Below the pieces are notes generated by a model, which was not told the origin of the DNA, searched no databases, and saw only the letters and a list, made by a program, of their open reading frames with translations. A stretch of 64,000 nt of DNA from Maridesulfovibrio hydrothermalis AM13 = DSM 14728 (GTDB taxonomy: Bacteria; Desulfobacterota; Desulfovibrionia; Desulfovibrionales; Desulfovibrionaceae). The stretch lies in the NCBI RefSeq assembly GCF_000331025.1, contig NC_020055.1:1043870-1107869 (forward strand). Direction: 5' to 3'. Made by a program: the position numbers and the translations under genes. Each line of letters starts with the position of its first letter. The first letter of the stretch is position 1. Shown piece after piece: positions 44,345-55,641 of this stretch.

Positions 44345-45460
44345 ATGCAATTACAAGCGACAAATATCTCTGAACTTAATGCTAAATACAAACTGGAATC
44401 ACTAAGTCTGCTCCCTGATTATTGCCTGCAGGACATTTTCAGCCGGGATTTTAAAAATATTAAAACGGCCAAAATTGCTTTCCTCTTATCAGATCATTCG
44501 CGCCGGAAGGTTCTTTCAAATTTAAATACTGTGCGCGCTGATGAAGTGTCCTCTATGCTTGACAGGTATGAATCAGGAGAAATCAGCAGTTCTTTTTCAA
44601 GCTTTGAAAAAACTTGTGAAGCTCTTCTTGACCGTGTTCAGTATCTTAAAGACACAGGAGCCATTAAAATACCTGAAATCGGATTAGATGAATCATTTTT
44701 CAATATTTCAGGAGAGTTGAATAATTTTTCAGATAACCTGCCAAGGTTCAATTTTTATCACAATGATTTGCATGACCTTATTTCATGGTGGGATCTTGCT
44801 GCAAAAAGTTTAAAATCACTATTTGGAAAAAGAATTCAGGTAGAAAATATCATTCTGGAAAGACTTGAAGATGAATTCAGCTCAAAAATATTTTCCTTGT
44901 CGATTAATGATCTGGGAGAGAAGGATTTTATAGAAAGATCAGAGAAACTTAGAAAACTTTTTTTTGATAATTATAAGAACAGGTTAAATTTAATAGAAAC
45001 TTTTTTTTCTGCGCTGGCCAAAAAAAGTAACAATAAATATCTGGCCGCAAATCTGGCGTACACTTTCCCGCAAAGTGATGAAATGACCAGCCGTTTAATA
45101 AAGCATGGCCCCCTGCTGCTGCTCCCTGCAATAAAAGACGGTCTGCCTCTGGAAGACATTGCCATGAGCCTATATAAGCTCAAAATCATACATGACGAAA
45201 ACGGGCCTGAAGAAGTTGTTAAGTTCACCCGCAAAGCTGATGATCACTTTTTTCGCAAAGGCTTATCAATAATTCTCTCAGAAATGGAATGGAGCTACGC
45301 GCAAAGAATAATCAGGGAACGCAAAAAAGCTTACATTGCCGAATTTGATACCAAACTGAAAATGATCATAGATGCATCTGCCTGCATACGAAACAACCTA
45401 AGCCCATACATCATGCTGGAGCTGATGAGCAGTTATACCGTTTACGATTTCGAAGGGTGA
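44345..45460 (+). CDS. Unknown protein with FliG C-terminal-like region
   Basis: 371 aa, soluble, mostly helical. Residues about 25-112 follow the FliG_C pattern: IFSRDFKNIKTAKIAFLLSD aligns with the LLREVDxxDLAxALKGA helix, RRKVLSNLNTVRADEVSSML with EKFLSNMSKRAAEML, and FEKTCEALLDRVQYLKDTGAIKI with the last helix pair ending EEGxIxI. The remaining 260 residues (DLISWWDLAAKSL, LAANLAYTFPQSDEM, GPLLLLPAIKDGLPLEDIAM) match nothing I know. AGAGGGG precedes the ATG. It sits alone between the glnA terminator and the metal transport operon, far from flagellar genes. A scaffold or FliG-domain relative is possible. The FliG resemblance is from pattern comparison only. Confidence 0.6.
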   Translation: MQLQATNISELNAKYKLESLSLLPDYCLQDIFSRDFKNIKTAKIAFLLSDHSRRKVLSNLNTVRADEVSSMLDRYESGEISSSFSSFEKTCEALLDRVQYLKDTGAIKIPEIGLDESFFNISGELNNFSDNLPRFNFYHNDLHDLISWWDLAAKSLKSLFGKRIQVENIILERLEDEFSSKIFSLSINDLGEKDFIERSEKLRKLFFDNYKNRLNLIETFFSALAKKSNNKYLAANLAYTFPQSDEMTSRLIKHGPLLLLPAIKDGLPLEDIAMSLYKLKIIHDENGPEEVVKFTRKADDHFFRKGLSIILSEMEWSYAQRIIRERKKAYIAEFDTKLKMIIDASACIRNNLSPYIMLELMSSYTVYDFEG

Positions 45461-45614
45461 GTAATCGATAAGACTTTAATAATTTTTAAAATAAACTTTG
45501 GAAGGTACTTTTACAACCTGTTGGACTACCAAATTCAATTACTCTTAATCTTTGCTAACCATAATTAATATCGACCAAATAGCAGTGACAACTTCTTGGC
45601 TTGAAGATAAATAC

Positions 45615-45643
45615 TTGACCTCTTTTAGTTGTATTGATATTGA
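45615..45643 (+). promoter_or_regulatory. Candidate promoter of the metal ABC operon
   Basis: TTGACC (45615-45620), 17-base spacer, TATTGA (45638-45643), 43 bases before the first start codon of the operon. The sequence after it (TGATATTGAATTTCACACTCATATTCATA) has loosely mirrored TGAAT/ATTCA elements where a Fur-family repressor could bind, though no standard Zur or Fur box is present. Confidence 0.4.
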
Positions 45644-45686
45644 ATTTCACACTCATATTCATACGTTATACTTAAAGGAAGTTAAG

Positions 45687-46322
45687 ATGAACAAAATAAA
45701 GCACCAGCGAATAAAATCATCTGGTAAGGGAAAGGAGACATCTTACATACTTATTGCGGCAACTACTCTGTTAATAACTTGTTCTGCACTTATTTCTTTA
45801 AATCATACAAAATCAGAGTCTATAAAATTGCCAAAATTCCAAATGAGTGCATTTACAGATTTAAATGAACAGGAATTGGCTATTTTTAACGGATTATATA
45901 CTTCAGCGGTTGAAATTGATGAAATTCATAATGATGAAGGGGGAGAATGGCTGACAATTACTGAACTTGAAGACTCGTTTCTGCCACCATTTGTTAAAGA
46001 CTCATTATGGAAAAAAAGCGGACAATACAAATGGTCCCGAAGGTTAAACCCAACAGGTTCGATTGATGTTGCTATTTATAGTGGCAGCCCGACAGGAAAA
46101 ATAAAGTCAGGTTCATTCACCCTTCTTTTTCTCCACGATCATGCAGCCATGAATAGTTCCCAGAATCCAAATCCTGTACACGCCCCGTTTGAAATTTGGT
46201 ATCACGCATCTTCTGAAAAACATCCCCCCTCACTTATTACAGATCAGGCATTCATTGCAGCTGGCTGGAAAGAAGTGGCCCCACTCAGCGGTAAAGACGA
46301 AGTCAAAAGAATTAAAGGATAA
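45687..46322 (+). CDS. Single-pass membrane protein of metal ABC operon (DUF6162-like)
   Basis: 211 aa. The ATG at 45687 has AAGGAAG six bases upstream; a longer open frame upstream has no ribosome site. After a basic cytoplasmic start (NKIKHQRIKSSGKGK) a membrane helix spans about 20-40, and the rest is periplasmic. Recognisable pieces are EIDEIHNDEGGEWLTITEL, DSFLPPFVKDSLWKKSGQYKWSR and SGSFTLLFLHDHAA...PVHAPFEIWYH, which I associate tentatively with DUF6162, a family found beside zinc/manganese ABC transporters. It contains several His and Asp residues and might bind metal or contact the binding protein. It is the first gene of a five-gene operon, 3 bases before the znuA-like gene. Confidence 0.7.
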   Translation: MNKIKHQRIKSSGKGKETSYILIAATTLLITCSALISLNHTKSESIKLPKFQMSAFTDLNEQELAIFNGLYTSAVEIDEIHNDEGGEWLTITELEDSFLPPFVKDSLWKKSGQYKWSRRLNPTGSIDVAIYSGSPTGKIKSGSFTLLFLHDHAAMNSSQNPNPVHAPFEIWYHASSEKHPPSLITDQAFIAAGWKEVAPLSGKDEVKRIKG

Positions 46323-46325
46323 ATT

Positions 46326-47246
46326 ATGTCACGCTTTAAAATTATCATGGTATTTTTTATGTTGTCCTTCCTCTTTTGCACACCGGGATTGGCAGCTGGA
46401 AAATTGATTATTGGAACGACCCTTCATCCATACTACAGCTTTGTAACTAATATTGTTAAAGATCGCGCTGAAGTTCGACCTGTAATTGGTGAAGGATTTA
46501 ATCCTCATAATTATCGCCCCCAACCGGATGATATTAAACATGTAATGAACCTAGATGTGTTGGTTATCAACGGTATTGGACATGATGAATTTGCTATGGA
46601 AATTCTAGAAGCAGCGCAGATGAAAGGAAAAATACCTGTCATTTTTGCTAACAAAGATGTTTCACTTATTCCAGTTTCCGGAAGTATTGACGGCCTAAAA
46701 ATTGTCAACCCGCACACATTCATTTCAGTAACAACTTCAATTCAGCAAATATATACCATTGCAAAAGAACTGGCCAAAATTGATTCACAAAATGCTAAAT
46801 TTTATAAAAAAAACGCCCGCACCTATGCTCGTAAGTTACGCAAAATAAAAGCAAAATATATGAAAATACTGGCAGATCTTCCAGAAATTGAATTTCGCTG
46901 CGCAACTATTCACGGTGGATATGATTACCTTCTTCAAGATTTCGGGTTACAGGTCACCTCAGTCATTGAGCCTAATCATGGTTTAAAACCTACTGCCAAC
47001 CAGCTCGCCAAAACAATTAAAAAGATCAAAGAACTAAATGTTGATGTTATTTTTACTGAAATGAATTTTCCGGATAAATATGTAGATACTATTCATGAAG
47101 AAACAGGAATCCGAGTCCGCCATCTATCTCACCTCACAGGCGGTTCATACTCCCCTGATAGTTTTGAAAAAGGCATTGAGGCAAATATGAAAGCTCTGAC
47201 TGATGCTTTAGTGGAAGCACACGGCATGAAGGCTGGTCAACGATGA
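46326..47246 (+). CDS. Metal ABC transporter, periplasmic binding protein (ZnuA/TroA-like)
   Basis: 306 aa with a signal peptide (about 1-23, ending GLAAG). Cluster-9 binding-protein features: GTTLHPYYSFVTNIVKDRAEV, FNPHNYRPQPDDIKHVMNLDVLVINGIGHDE (first His in NPHNY), IVNPHTFIS (second His) and IHGGYDYLLQDFGL (third His), with the acidic fourth ligand in IFTEMNFPDKY. No His-rich loop is present, unlike many zinc-specific ZnuA proteins. It should capture zinc or manganese in the periplasm and deliver it to the permease encoded downstream. Its stop overlaps the next start (ATGA). Zinc is the likely substrate but not proved. Confidence 0.88.
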   Translation: MSRFKIIMVFFMLSFLFCTPGLAAGKLIIGTTLHPYYSFVTNIVKDRAEVRPVIGEGFNPHNYRPQPDDIKHVMNLDVLVINGIGHDEFAMEILEAAQMKGKIPVIFANKDVSLIPVSGSIDGLKIVNPHTFISVTTSIQQIYTIAKELAKIDSQNAKFYKKNARTYARKLRKIKAKYMKILADLPEIEFRCATIHGGYDYLLQDFGLQVTSVIEPNHGLKPTANQLAKTIKKIKELNVDVIFTEMNFPDKYVDTIHEETGIRVRHLSHLTGGSYSPDSFEKGIEANMKALTDALVEAHGMKAGQR

Positions 47247-47971
47247 ATACAATGGAAAATATCAAATATGGACCATCAATAAATTATGAAAATGTCTGCC
47301 TGACACTTGGCAACACCGAAATACTCAAAAATATAAACTTCAAAATAGACTCTGGTACCATCCACTGCATTATCGGTCCAAATGGTGGGGGCAAAACTTC
47401 CCTGCTTCGCTCTTTGCTAGGACAGATGCCCCATACAGGCAACATTGATATTTACTGGCGGGAAAATCAAACAATAGGTTATGTACCGCAATCCTTAAGT
47501 TTTGATACAACTCTTCCAATAACGGTTGAAAATTTCATGAGTATGACCTGTCAAAGCAGACCGGCATTCATGAAACTTTCAACAAAAGGTCAGGATAGTA
47601 TTATAACTGCGCTTGAACGAGTTAATATGGCAGACAAATCAAAACGTCTTTTCGGCCATCTTTCAGGAGGCGAAAGACAGCGTGTGCTTCTTGCTCAAGC
47701 CCTCCTGCCTGCCCCTTCCATACTTATTCTTGATGAGCCAACCACAGGTCTAGACAAGGCCGGGGCTATTATAATGCGTAATCTTCTTCATGAACTAAAA
47801 TCAAAAGGAGTTACAATTCTAATAATCCATCATGATCTAATGGAAGTTAAAAAAATAGGTGACTGCGTTACCTGCATCAAAAGAGAACTTATTTTTACAG
47901 GATGCCCAGCAACCGAGTTAACCGCTGACCGAATATTCAATATTTTCGATACAACCCAACAGGCAGCATAA
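47243..47971 (+). CDS. Metal ABC transporter, ATP-binding protein (ZnuC-like)
   Basis: 242 aa. The ABC motifs are complete: Walker A GPNGGGKTSLL near residue 47, Q-loop YVPQSL, signature LSGGERQRVLLAQALL, Walker B LILDEPTTGLD and H-loop IIHHDL. It powers import by the neighbouring permease. Its sequence group, together with the partner genes, is that of zinc/manganese/iron (family 9) transporters. It overlaps the binding-protein gene by 4 bases (ATGA) and the permease gene begins one base after its stop, so the operon is tightly coupled. Confidence 0.93.
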   Translation: MNTMENIKYGPSINYENVCLTLGNTEILKNINFKIDSGTIHCIIGPNGGGKTSLLRSLLGQMPHTGNIDIYWRENQTIGYVPQSLSFDTTLPITVENFMSMTCQSRPAFMKLSTKGQDSIITALERVNMADKSKRLFGHLSGGERQRVLLAQALLPAPSILILDEPTTGLDKAGAIIMRNLLHELKSKGVTILIIHHDLMEVKKIGDCVTCIKRELIFTGCPATELTADRIFNIFDTTQQAA

Positions 47972-47972
47972 A

Positions 47973-48878
47973 ATGGAGTATATATACGATATTATCCGTA
48001 TTCCTGTCATGGAAATGGGGAAAAACGGAACTTTGCCGGATTTCTTTCAATATGCTTTTGTTATAAACGCACTAATCTGCTCTCTTTTTGTTGGGCCTAT
48101 TTTAGGCGGGATAGGAACTATGGTTGTAGCGAAAAGGATGGCTTTTTTTTCACAGGCTGTAGGACAGGCGGCACTGACCGGAGTTGCTATCGGAATTATC
48201 CTCGGCGAATCATATACTGCACCATATATTTCCCTTTTCGGCTTTTGCATTTTGTTCGGGCTTGTCATGAATTACACGCGCAATCGGACCCATATGTCAT
48301 CTGATACTGTTATCGGCGTATTTCTTTCTATATCGCTTGCCGTCGGGGCTTGCGTATTGCTGTATGTAACCAGCAAAGTAAATATGCATGTATTGGATAA
48401 TATCCTTTTCGGCTCAATTCTTACTGTCAACAATACAGATATTAATGTTCTGGCAGTCATCAGCTTATTTTGCGTGGCAGTCTGCATTCCATTATTTAAT
48501 AAAATTCTATTAGCAAGTTTCAACCCAAGCCTTGCTCATGTACGCGGCATAAATGTAAAATTTATTGATTACCTTTTCATATTCATGATCACTATCATAA
48601 CCGTTGCCTCACTTAAAATTGTAGGAGCGGTACTGGTAGAGGCTTTATTTATTATTCCGGCAGCGGCAGCCCGAAATATCAGCAAATCCATGCGCGGTTT
48701 CTTCTTTTACAGCATTATATTCGCCACATGCAGTTGCATCCTTGGAATAATCATTCCCATGCAATACGAAATACCAGTTCCTTCCGGTGGAGCAATAATC
48801 ATCATTGCCGCCACTTTTTTTGCTGCAACAGCCCTGCTGCGCACCGCACTGCCTTCTTTCAGGGAAGCTTCCATATAA
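47973..48878 (+). CDS. Metal ABC transporter, permease (ZnuB-like)
   Basis: 301 aa with eight or nine membrane segments. It carries the ABC-3 family pattern: MAFFSQAVGQAALTGVAIG near residue 60, FGSILTVN, LAHVRGINVKFIDYLFI and, toward the end, IVGAVLVEALFIIPAAAARN. It forms the channel for divalent metal import. The N-terminus is longer by about 20 residues than in E. coli ZnuB. It is followed after 11 bases by a lipoprotein gene in the same direction. The middle part is AT-rich in codon choice compared with the neighbouring gyrA region. Confidence 0.92.
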   Translation: MEYIYDIIRIPVMEMGKNGTLPDFFQYAFVINALICSLFVGPILGGIGTMVVAKRMAFFSQAVGQAALTGVAIGIILGESYTAPYISLFGFCILFGLVMNYTRNRTHMSSDTVIGVFLSISLAVGACVLLYVTSKVNMHVLDNILFGSILTVNNTDINVLAVISLFCVAVCIPLFNKILLASFNPSLAHVRGINVKFIDYLFIFMITIITVASLKIVGAVLVEALFIIPAAAARNISKSMRGFFFYSIIFATCSCILGIIIPMQYEIPVPSGGAIIIIAATFFAATALLRTALPSFREASI

Positions 48879-48889
48879 AAGGATCAAAT

Positions 48890-49834
48890 ATGAAAAAAAT
48901 TATTATTATCTTTATATTAACCAGCCTCATGGGTTGTGTTAAACAGCTAAATGTTCAGCCGCCAACTTCAAATATGACTATCATTACTTCTCTTAAGGCT
49001 ACTTATTTATTAGCACAAACCCTAACTCAAAATACTCCAATTAATGTGGAACTTGTTGTACCGAAAAACTACTCAATGAATTCACATGCAAGATATTTTA
49101 AAAGTCACAATCTAAAATTACATGATGCGGCAATAAAGTCGTCCGCTTGCATCACAATCAGGTCAGTCTGGAATCATGATGATCTGTATCCATTTTCCCG
49201 CCGCAGCAATGTTCGCATAGTAGAAATAGATGGCTCCTCACCTGTGGATAAAACGCAAGCGGGAGTTAAGTTGGTAAAAATTACAGGTACAGATATAATT
49301 TCCCCGTACATTTGGAGATCGCCGGCAAACCTTACAAAAATGGCTGATTTTATAAGTAAAGACATCTGCCAGCTTTATCCTGATCAGGCTTCCAACATAA
49401 ATTCAAATTTAAAATTATTGAAAAAAAATTTATTCAAACTACGCACAAAATATGAATTAAAATTTGCTGAGCTTGAAGCAGTGGAAGCAATCAGTTTAAC
49501 CGCTGATTTCGACTATTTGATCTCTGAATTTGGAATTGATGTAACAGAATACTTTCTAAAGCAGGAAATTGACTGGGACAAAAAAGATTATGACGCGTTA
49601 TCAAAAAGCATAATCAATAACGGGACAAAAATTGTTATTTGTAAAAGAATCCCTCAAAAAAAATTGTATAAAACAATCATTACAAGCGGGGCGAAGCCCG
49701 TTGTGCTTACAACTCTAACTATTGCACAGGGTACAAATCTTACACCTAAAACAAAACTGCTAAATTTATATTCATTAAATCTGGATTCAATATACTCTGG
49801 ACTTGCAATAGTTAAAAATAAAGCCTCCGATTAG
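48890..49834 (+). CDS. Lipoprotein resembling a metal-binding protein but lacking its ligands
   Basis: 314 aa. ATG at 48890 with GGATCAAAT just upstream and a lipoprotein signal (lipobox LMGC). The fold outline follows the TroA/ZnuA type: MTIITSLKATYLLAQTL, two lobes and a long backbone helix with NSNLKLLKKNLFKLRTKYELKF. The second half has SLTADFDYLISEFGIDVTEYF, as in ZnuA C-terminal lobes. The usual His ligands are missing: the DPHxWLDP-like site reads ISPYIWRSPANL. It may hold a different ligand, act as a chaperone for the first binding protein, or be a decayed copy. It is the last gene of the metal operon. Confidence 0.65.
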   Translation: MKKIIIIFILTSLMGCVKQLNVQPPTSNMTIITSLKATYLLAQTLTQNTPINVELVVPKNYSMNSHARYFKSHNLKLHDAAIKSSACITIRSVWNHDDLYPFSRRSNVRIVEIDGSSPVDKTQAGVKLVKITGTDIISPYIWRSPANLTKMADFISKDICQLYPDQASNINSNLKLLKKNLFKLRTKYELKFAELEAVEAISLTADFDYLISEFGIDVTEYFLKQEIDWDKKDYDALSKSIINNGTKIVICKRIPQKKLYKTIITSGAKPVVLTTLTIAQGTNLTPKTKLLNLYSLNLDSIYSGLAIVKNKASD

Positions 49835-49851
49835 ATATCCGAAGGCTTTAA
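49821..49851 (+). terminator. Terminator at end of metal operon
   Basis: AAAGCCT pairs with AGGCTTT, with further pairing of CGGA-like bases inside. It overlaps the stop codon of the last operon gene. A short T-poor tail follows, so strength is moderate. Confidence 0.5.
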
Positions 49852-49889
49852 CATCTAAAATATAGCAGTCCCCCAAGATCTGAATCAGA

Positions 49890-50678
49890 CTAATATTTCT
49901 TCTTCAGATAATTAAGCTTAAACCGCACTGCATATGGATTAGGGTAAGTGTCTACAACCTGTTCCAAAAGTTCGGCAGCTCTCTTATATTCATGCCTGTG
50001 TTCATAAATATCGGCAAGCATGAACGCTGCTTCGGCGTGGATATCTTCCGGTACTCCGTCCATTTTATTCAGCCTTTCAAGCTCTGATTCAGCTCGCTCC
50101 CAAGCCTGAATAAGGGTCAGGGTGTGGGCCATTTCAAAAAGTGCTCTGGCTTTGGTTTTAATATCTTTGGTAGACTCAGCCAAGTCACTATACGTGTAAA
50201 TAGCAAGATCATAATTTCTGAGCTTACGGAAAGTTTCAGCCAGCGTAACTCTTGTGGAATCAAGCTGCTCCTGCGGCTGGTCGGGAAATTCTAAACTTTT
50301 TTCCAGAGCTTCAACGGCAATTTTGTATTGACCGTTACGGATATACATTTCAGCCAGCTTTCTTTTCAGCTTAGCTGCAAGTGCTCCATTATGCCCGAAT
50401 TCAAGATACATTGCTTCAAGGATAGATGCGCCCCGTTCACTGTCATGGCGAACTTCATAGGCTATTTTAACCAGATAATCCCAGGCTTCAAAACGATTAC
50501 TGCCTTGCGGGTTATCCTGTAGATATCTTTCGAATCCTTTTTCAGCATCAACATAAAATCCACTGATAAAATTACTCCGGGCTTTTTCAATCACCTGAGA
50601 AGTTTCATCAGCAGTTTTTTCGCACCCCTGAACCATAAGGAACAGGGATGCAAAAATAATTATTAAACATCTTCTCAT
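49890..50678 (-). CDS. TPR-repeat lipoprotein downstream of gyrA
   Basis: 262 aa. Lipoprotein signal with lipobox VQGC (C19), then a helical solenoid of tetratricopeptide-like repeats (about 30-255) with the small-large-Gly/Ala-Tyr spacing ([55 protein letters not shown]). Its ATG overlaps the gyrA stop (ATGA), so it is translated right after gyrA. It resembles outer-membrane assembly or scaffolding TPR lipoproteins. No function is known and the link to DNA gyrase is positional. It is probably on the periplasmic face of a membrane. Confidence 0.85.
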
Positions 50679-53137
50679 GATGTTGTTTCTTCACCTTCAG
50701 ACTCAAAATCAGCCGGAATTTCTTCGTTTGCGTCAATGACGAGGTCAAAACCGACAACCTGATCATCATCATCCATCCTGACAAGTCTTACGCCCTGAGT
50801 GGCGCGACCTACCAAACTTACGTCCTTGATTCCCAGACGGATAATCTTATTCGCGGAAGTAAGAAGCACGACTTCATCATCAACTGAAACCATAATGGAA
50901 CCGAGAACTTTGCCGGTTTTGGCAGTCACCCTCATGCTGATAATTCCCTTCCCGCCTCTGGTCTGGAGACGATGCTGTTCGATATCGGTACGCTTACCGT
51001 AACCGCCTTCGGAGACTGTCAGCAACTGAACGCGCTCTTCATCACCGGTTACAACACCCGAAACAACTTCATCACCGGGACGCAGGGCAATACCCTTAAC
51101 GCCACTGGCTACGCGTCCCATAGCTCTTGCATCCTGACAGCTGAAGCGGATAGATGTTCCGTTTTTGGTAACCAGCACAGCTTCGGAATCAATATTTACT
51201 TCCTGTACCGTGATAAGCTGATCCTCTTCCTTCATGCTTACAGCGCGTATTCCGGACTGACGGCAGTTGCGGTAAAGGGCGATGCTGGAACGTTTAACCA
51301 TACCGTTGCGGGTTACAAACAGGAAAAAACGATCTTCTTCAAATTCGCGCATGGTCAACGCTGTGGCGATTGATTCATCTTTCTCAAGCGGCAGCAGGTT
51401 GGCAATATGTGCGCCTCTGGCTATACGGCTTGCCTCGGGAACCTGATGAACCTTAATTTTGAACATCTTACCTTTGGTGGTGAAGAGTACAAGGAACTGA
51501 TGATTCGAGGTGGTCAGGAAGGTGTGGATAAAATCTCCATCCTTGGTCTGAACTCCGGCAATGCCTTTACCGCCTCTTTTCTGCTTATGATAATTAGAAA
51601 GAGGGGTACGCTTAATGTAGCCACGTCTGGAAAGAGTGATAACAGCGTCATCATCAGGAATCAGATCTTCAATGTCGATGTCATCGGGATTATGATCCAT
51701 GAGTACTGTTTTACGCTCGGTAGCGTAAGACTCTTTGATGTGTACAAGTTCGTCACGGATAACGGACTTAAGAACATCTTCATTTTCAAGAATAGATTTG
51801 AAATATTCAATTTTCTTGAGAATCTCTGCGTATTCTTCAAGAAGTTTTTCATGTTCAAGGTTGGTGAGTCTTTGCAGTCTCATGTCCAGAATGGCCTGAG
51901 CCTGAACTTTGGAAAGTTCAAACCGATCCATGAGACCTATACGTGCTTCATCACTGTTACTGGATGCACGGATAATTTTAACAACTTCATCAATATTATC
52001 CAGAGCAATACGCAGACCTTCAAGAATATGAGCACGTTTCTCACATTTATCGAGGTCAAATCTTGTACGCCTGATAACAACTTCTCTGCGATGCTCAAGG
52101 AATGCGCTGAGAATCTGCTTAATGTTCATAAGCATCGGTCTGTTTCCAGACACTGCCATCATATTGATACCGAAACTGGTTTCAAGCTGGGTGAACTTAT
52201 ACAGAGAGTTGATGATGATATCTGCAATTGCGCCCCTTTTCAGGTCGATAACAACGCGGATACCTTTGCGGTCTGATTCATCACGCAGATCGGAAACACC
52301 TTCGATTTTACCTTCACCGACCAGCAGAGCGATTTTTTCAACCATGCTGGATTTATTAAGTGCATAAGGAATCTGGGTGATTACGATGGACTGGCGTCCT
52401 TTGCTGTTCTCTTCAACCTCAACAACACCTCTGATCTTGATGGAGCCGCGGCCTGTTTTATAAGCCTCGACCAGCCCTTTACCTCCGAAACAAAGTGCTC
52501 CGGTTGGAAAGTCAGGACCTTTGATATGAACCATAAGATCGTCAATGGTGCACTCGGGGTTGTCCAGCAGCAGGACAGTTCCGTCAATGAGTTCACCAAG
52601 GTTATGGGGAGGAATATTGGTAGCCATACCGACTGCAATACCGGAAGTACCGTTCAGCAGCAGGTTGGGAACCTTAGTCGGCAGGACAGAAGGCTCCTGC
52701 AGGGAGTTATCATAGTTATCCCTGAAATCAACGGTCTTTTTTTCAAGATCCGCCAGAAACTCGGAACTGAGTTTTGACATTCTGGCTTCAGTGTAACGCA
52801 TGGCAGCTGCGGCATCGCCGTCAATGGAACCAAAGTTACCCTGACCGTCTACAAGCGGATCGCGCATGGAAAATTCCTGCGCCATACGTACCAAGGCATC
52901 GTAAACAGCAGAGTCACCGTGCGGGTGATATTTACCGATTACATCACCGACAACACGGGCCGACTTCTTGTAGGAGCGGTTGTAGCTGTTGCCAAGCTCA
53001 TGCATGGCGTAAAGAATACGCCTATGGACCGGCTTAAGCCCGTCCCTAACATCAGGGATGGCGCGGCCTATAATTACACTTAGAGAATACTCCAAGTATG
53101 ATTTTTTAAGTTCTTCTTCAATAGTAATTTGAGACAC
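50675..53137 (-). CDS. gyrA: DNA gyrase subunit A
   Basis: 820 aa, start GTG at 53137 with GGAGAG upstream. Winged-helix and tower domains are complete, with the catalytic tyrosine Y115 in AMRYTEARM. The quinolone region [13 protein letters not shown] has Ser76 and Asp80, the sensitive states of E. coli positions 83 and 87. The GyrA box QKRGGKG is present in the C-terminal domain, which wraps DNA in five or six blades. It cuts and rejoins both strands to introduce negative supercoils with ATP supplied by GyrB. It lies between gyrB and the TPR lipoprotein, in the replication block. Confidence 0.98.
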
Positions 53138-53250
53138 TATTACTCTCCGTTTTGGTATGCCTTCGGCGGTCTTACGGGGTATAAATACTGACAGTTTGAT
53201 GTGCTATCGTGCTTTATCAAAACCTTCCCCGCTCAATACTGCCGGAAACA

Positions 53251-55641
<2,391 letters not shown>

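Noticed and set aside
51407-52276. Rightward open frame of 289 codons opposite gyrA
   Set aside because: It lies entirely within gyrA on the other strand, has low-complexity Phe/Asn-rich composition and no recognisable domain. A by-product of gyrA codon use.
50675-53137. Quinolone-resistance substitutions in GyrA
   Set aside because: Positions equal to E. coli 83 and 87 are Ser and Asp, the sensitive states.
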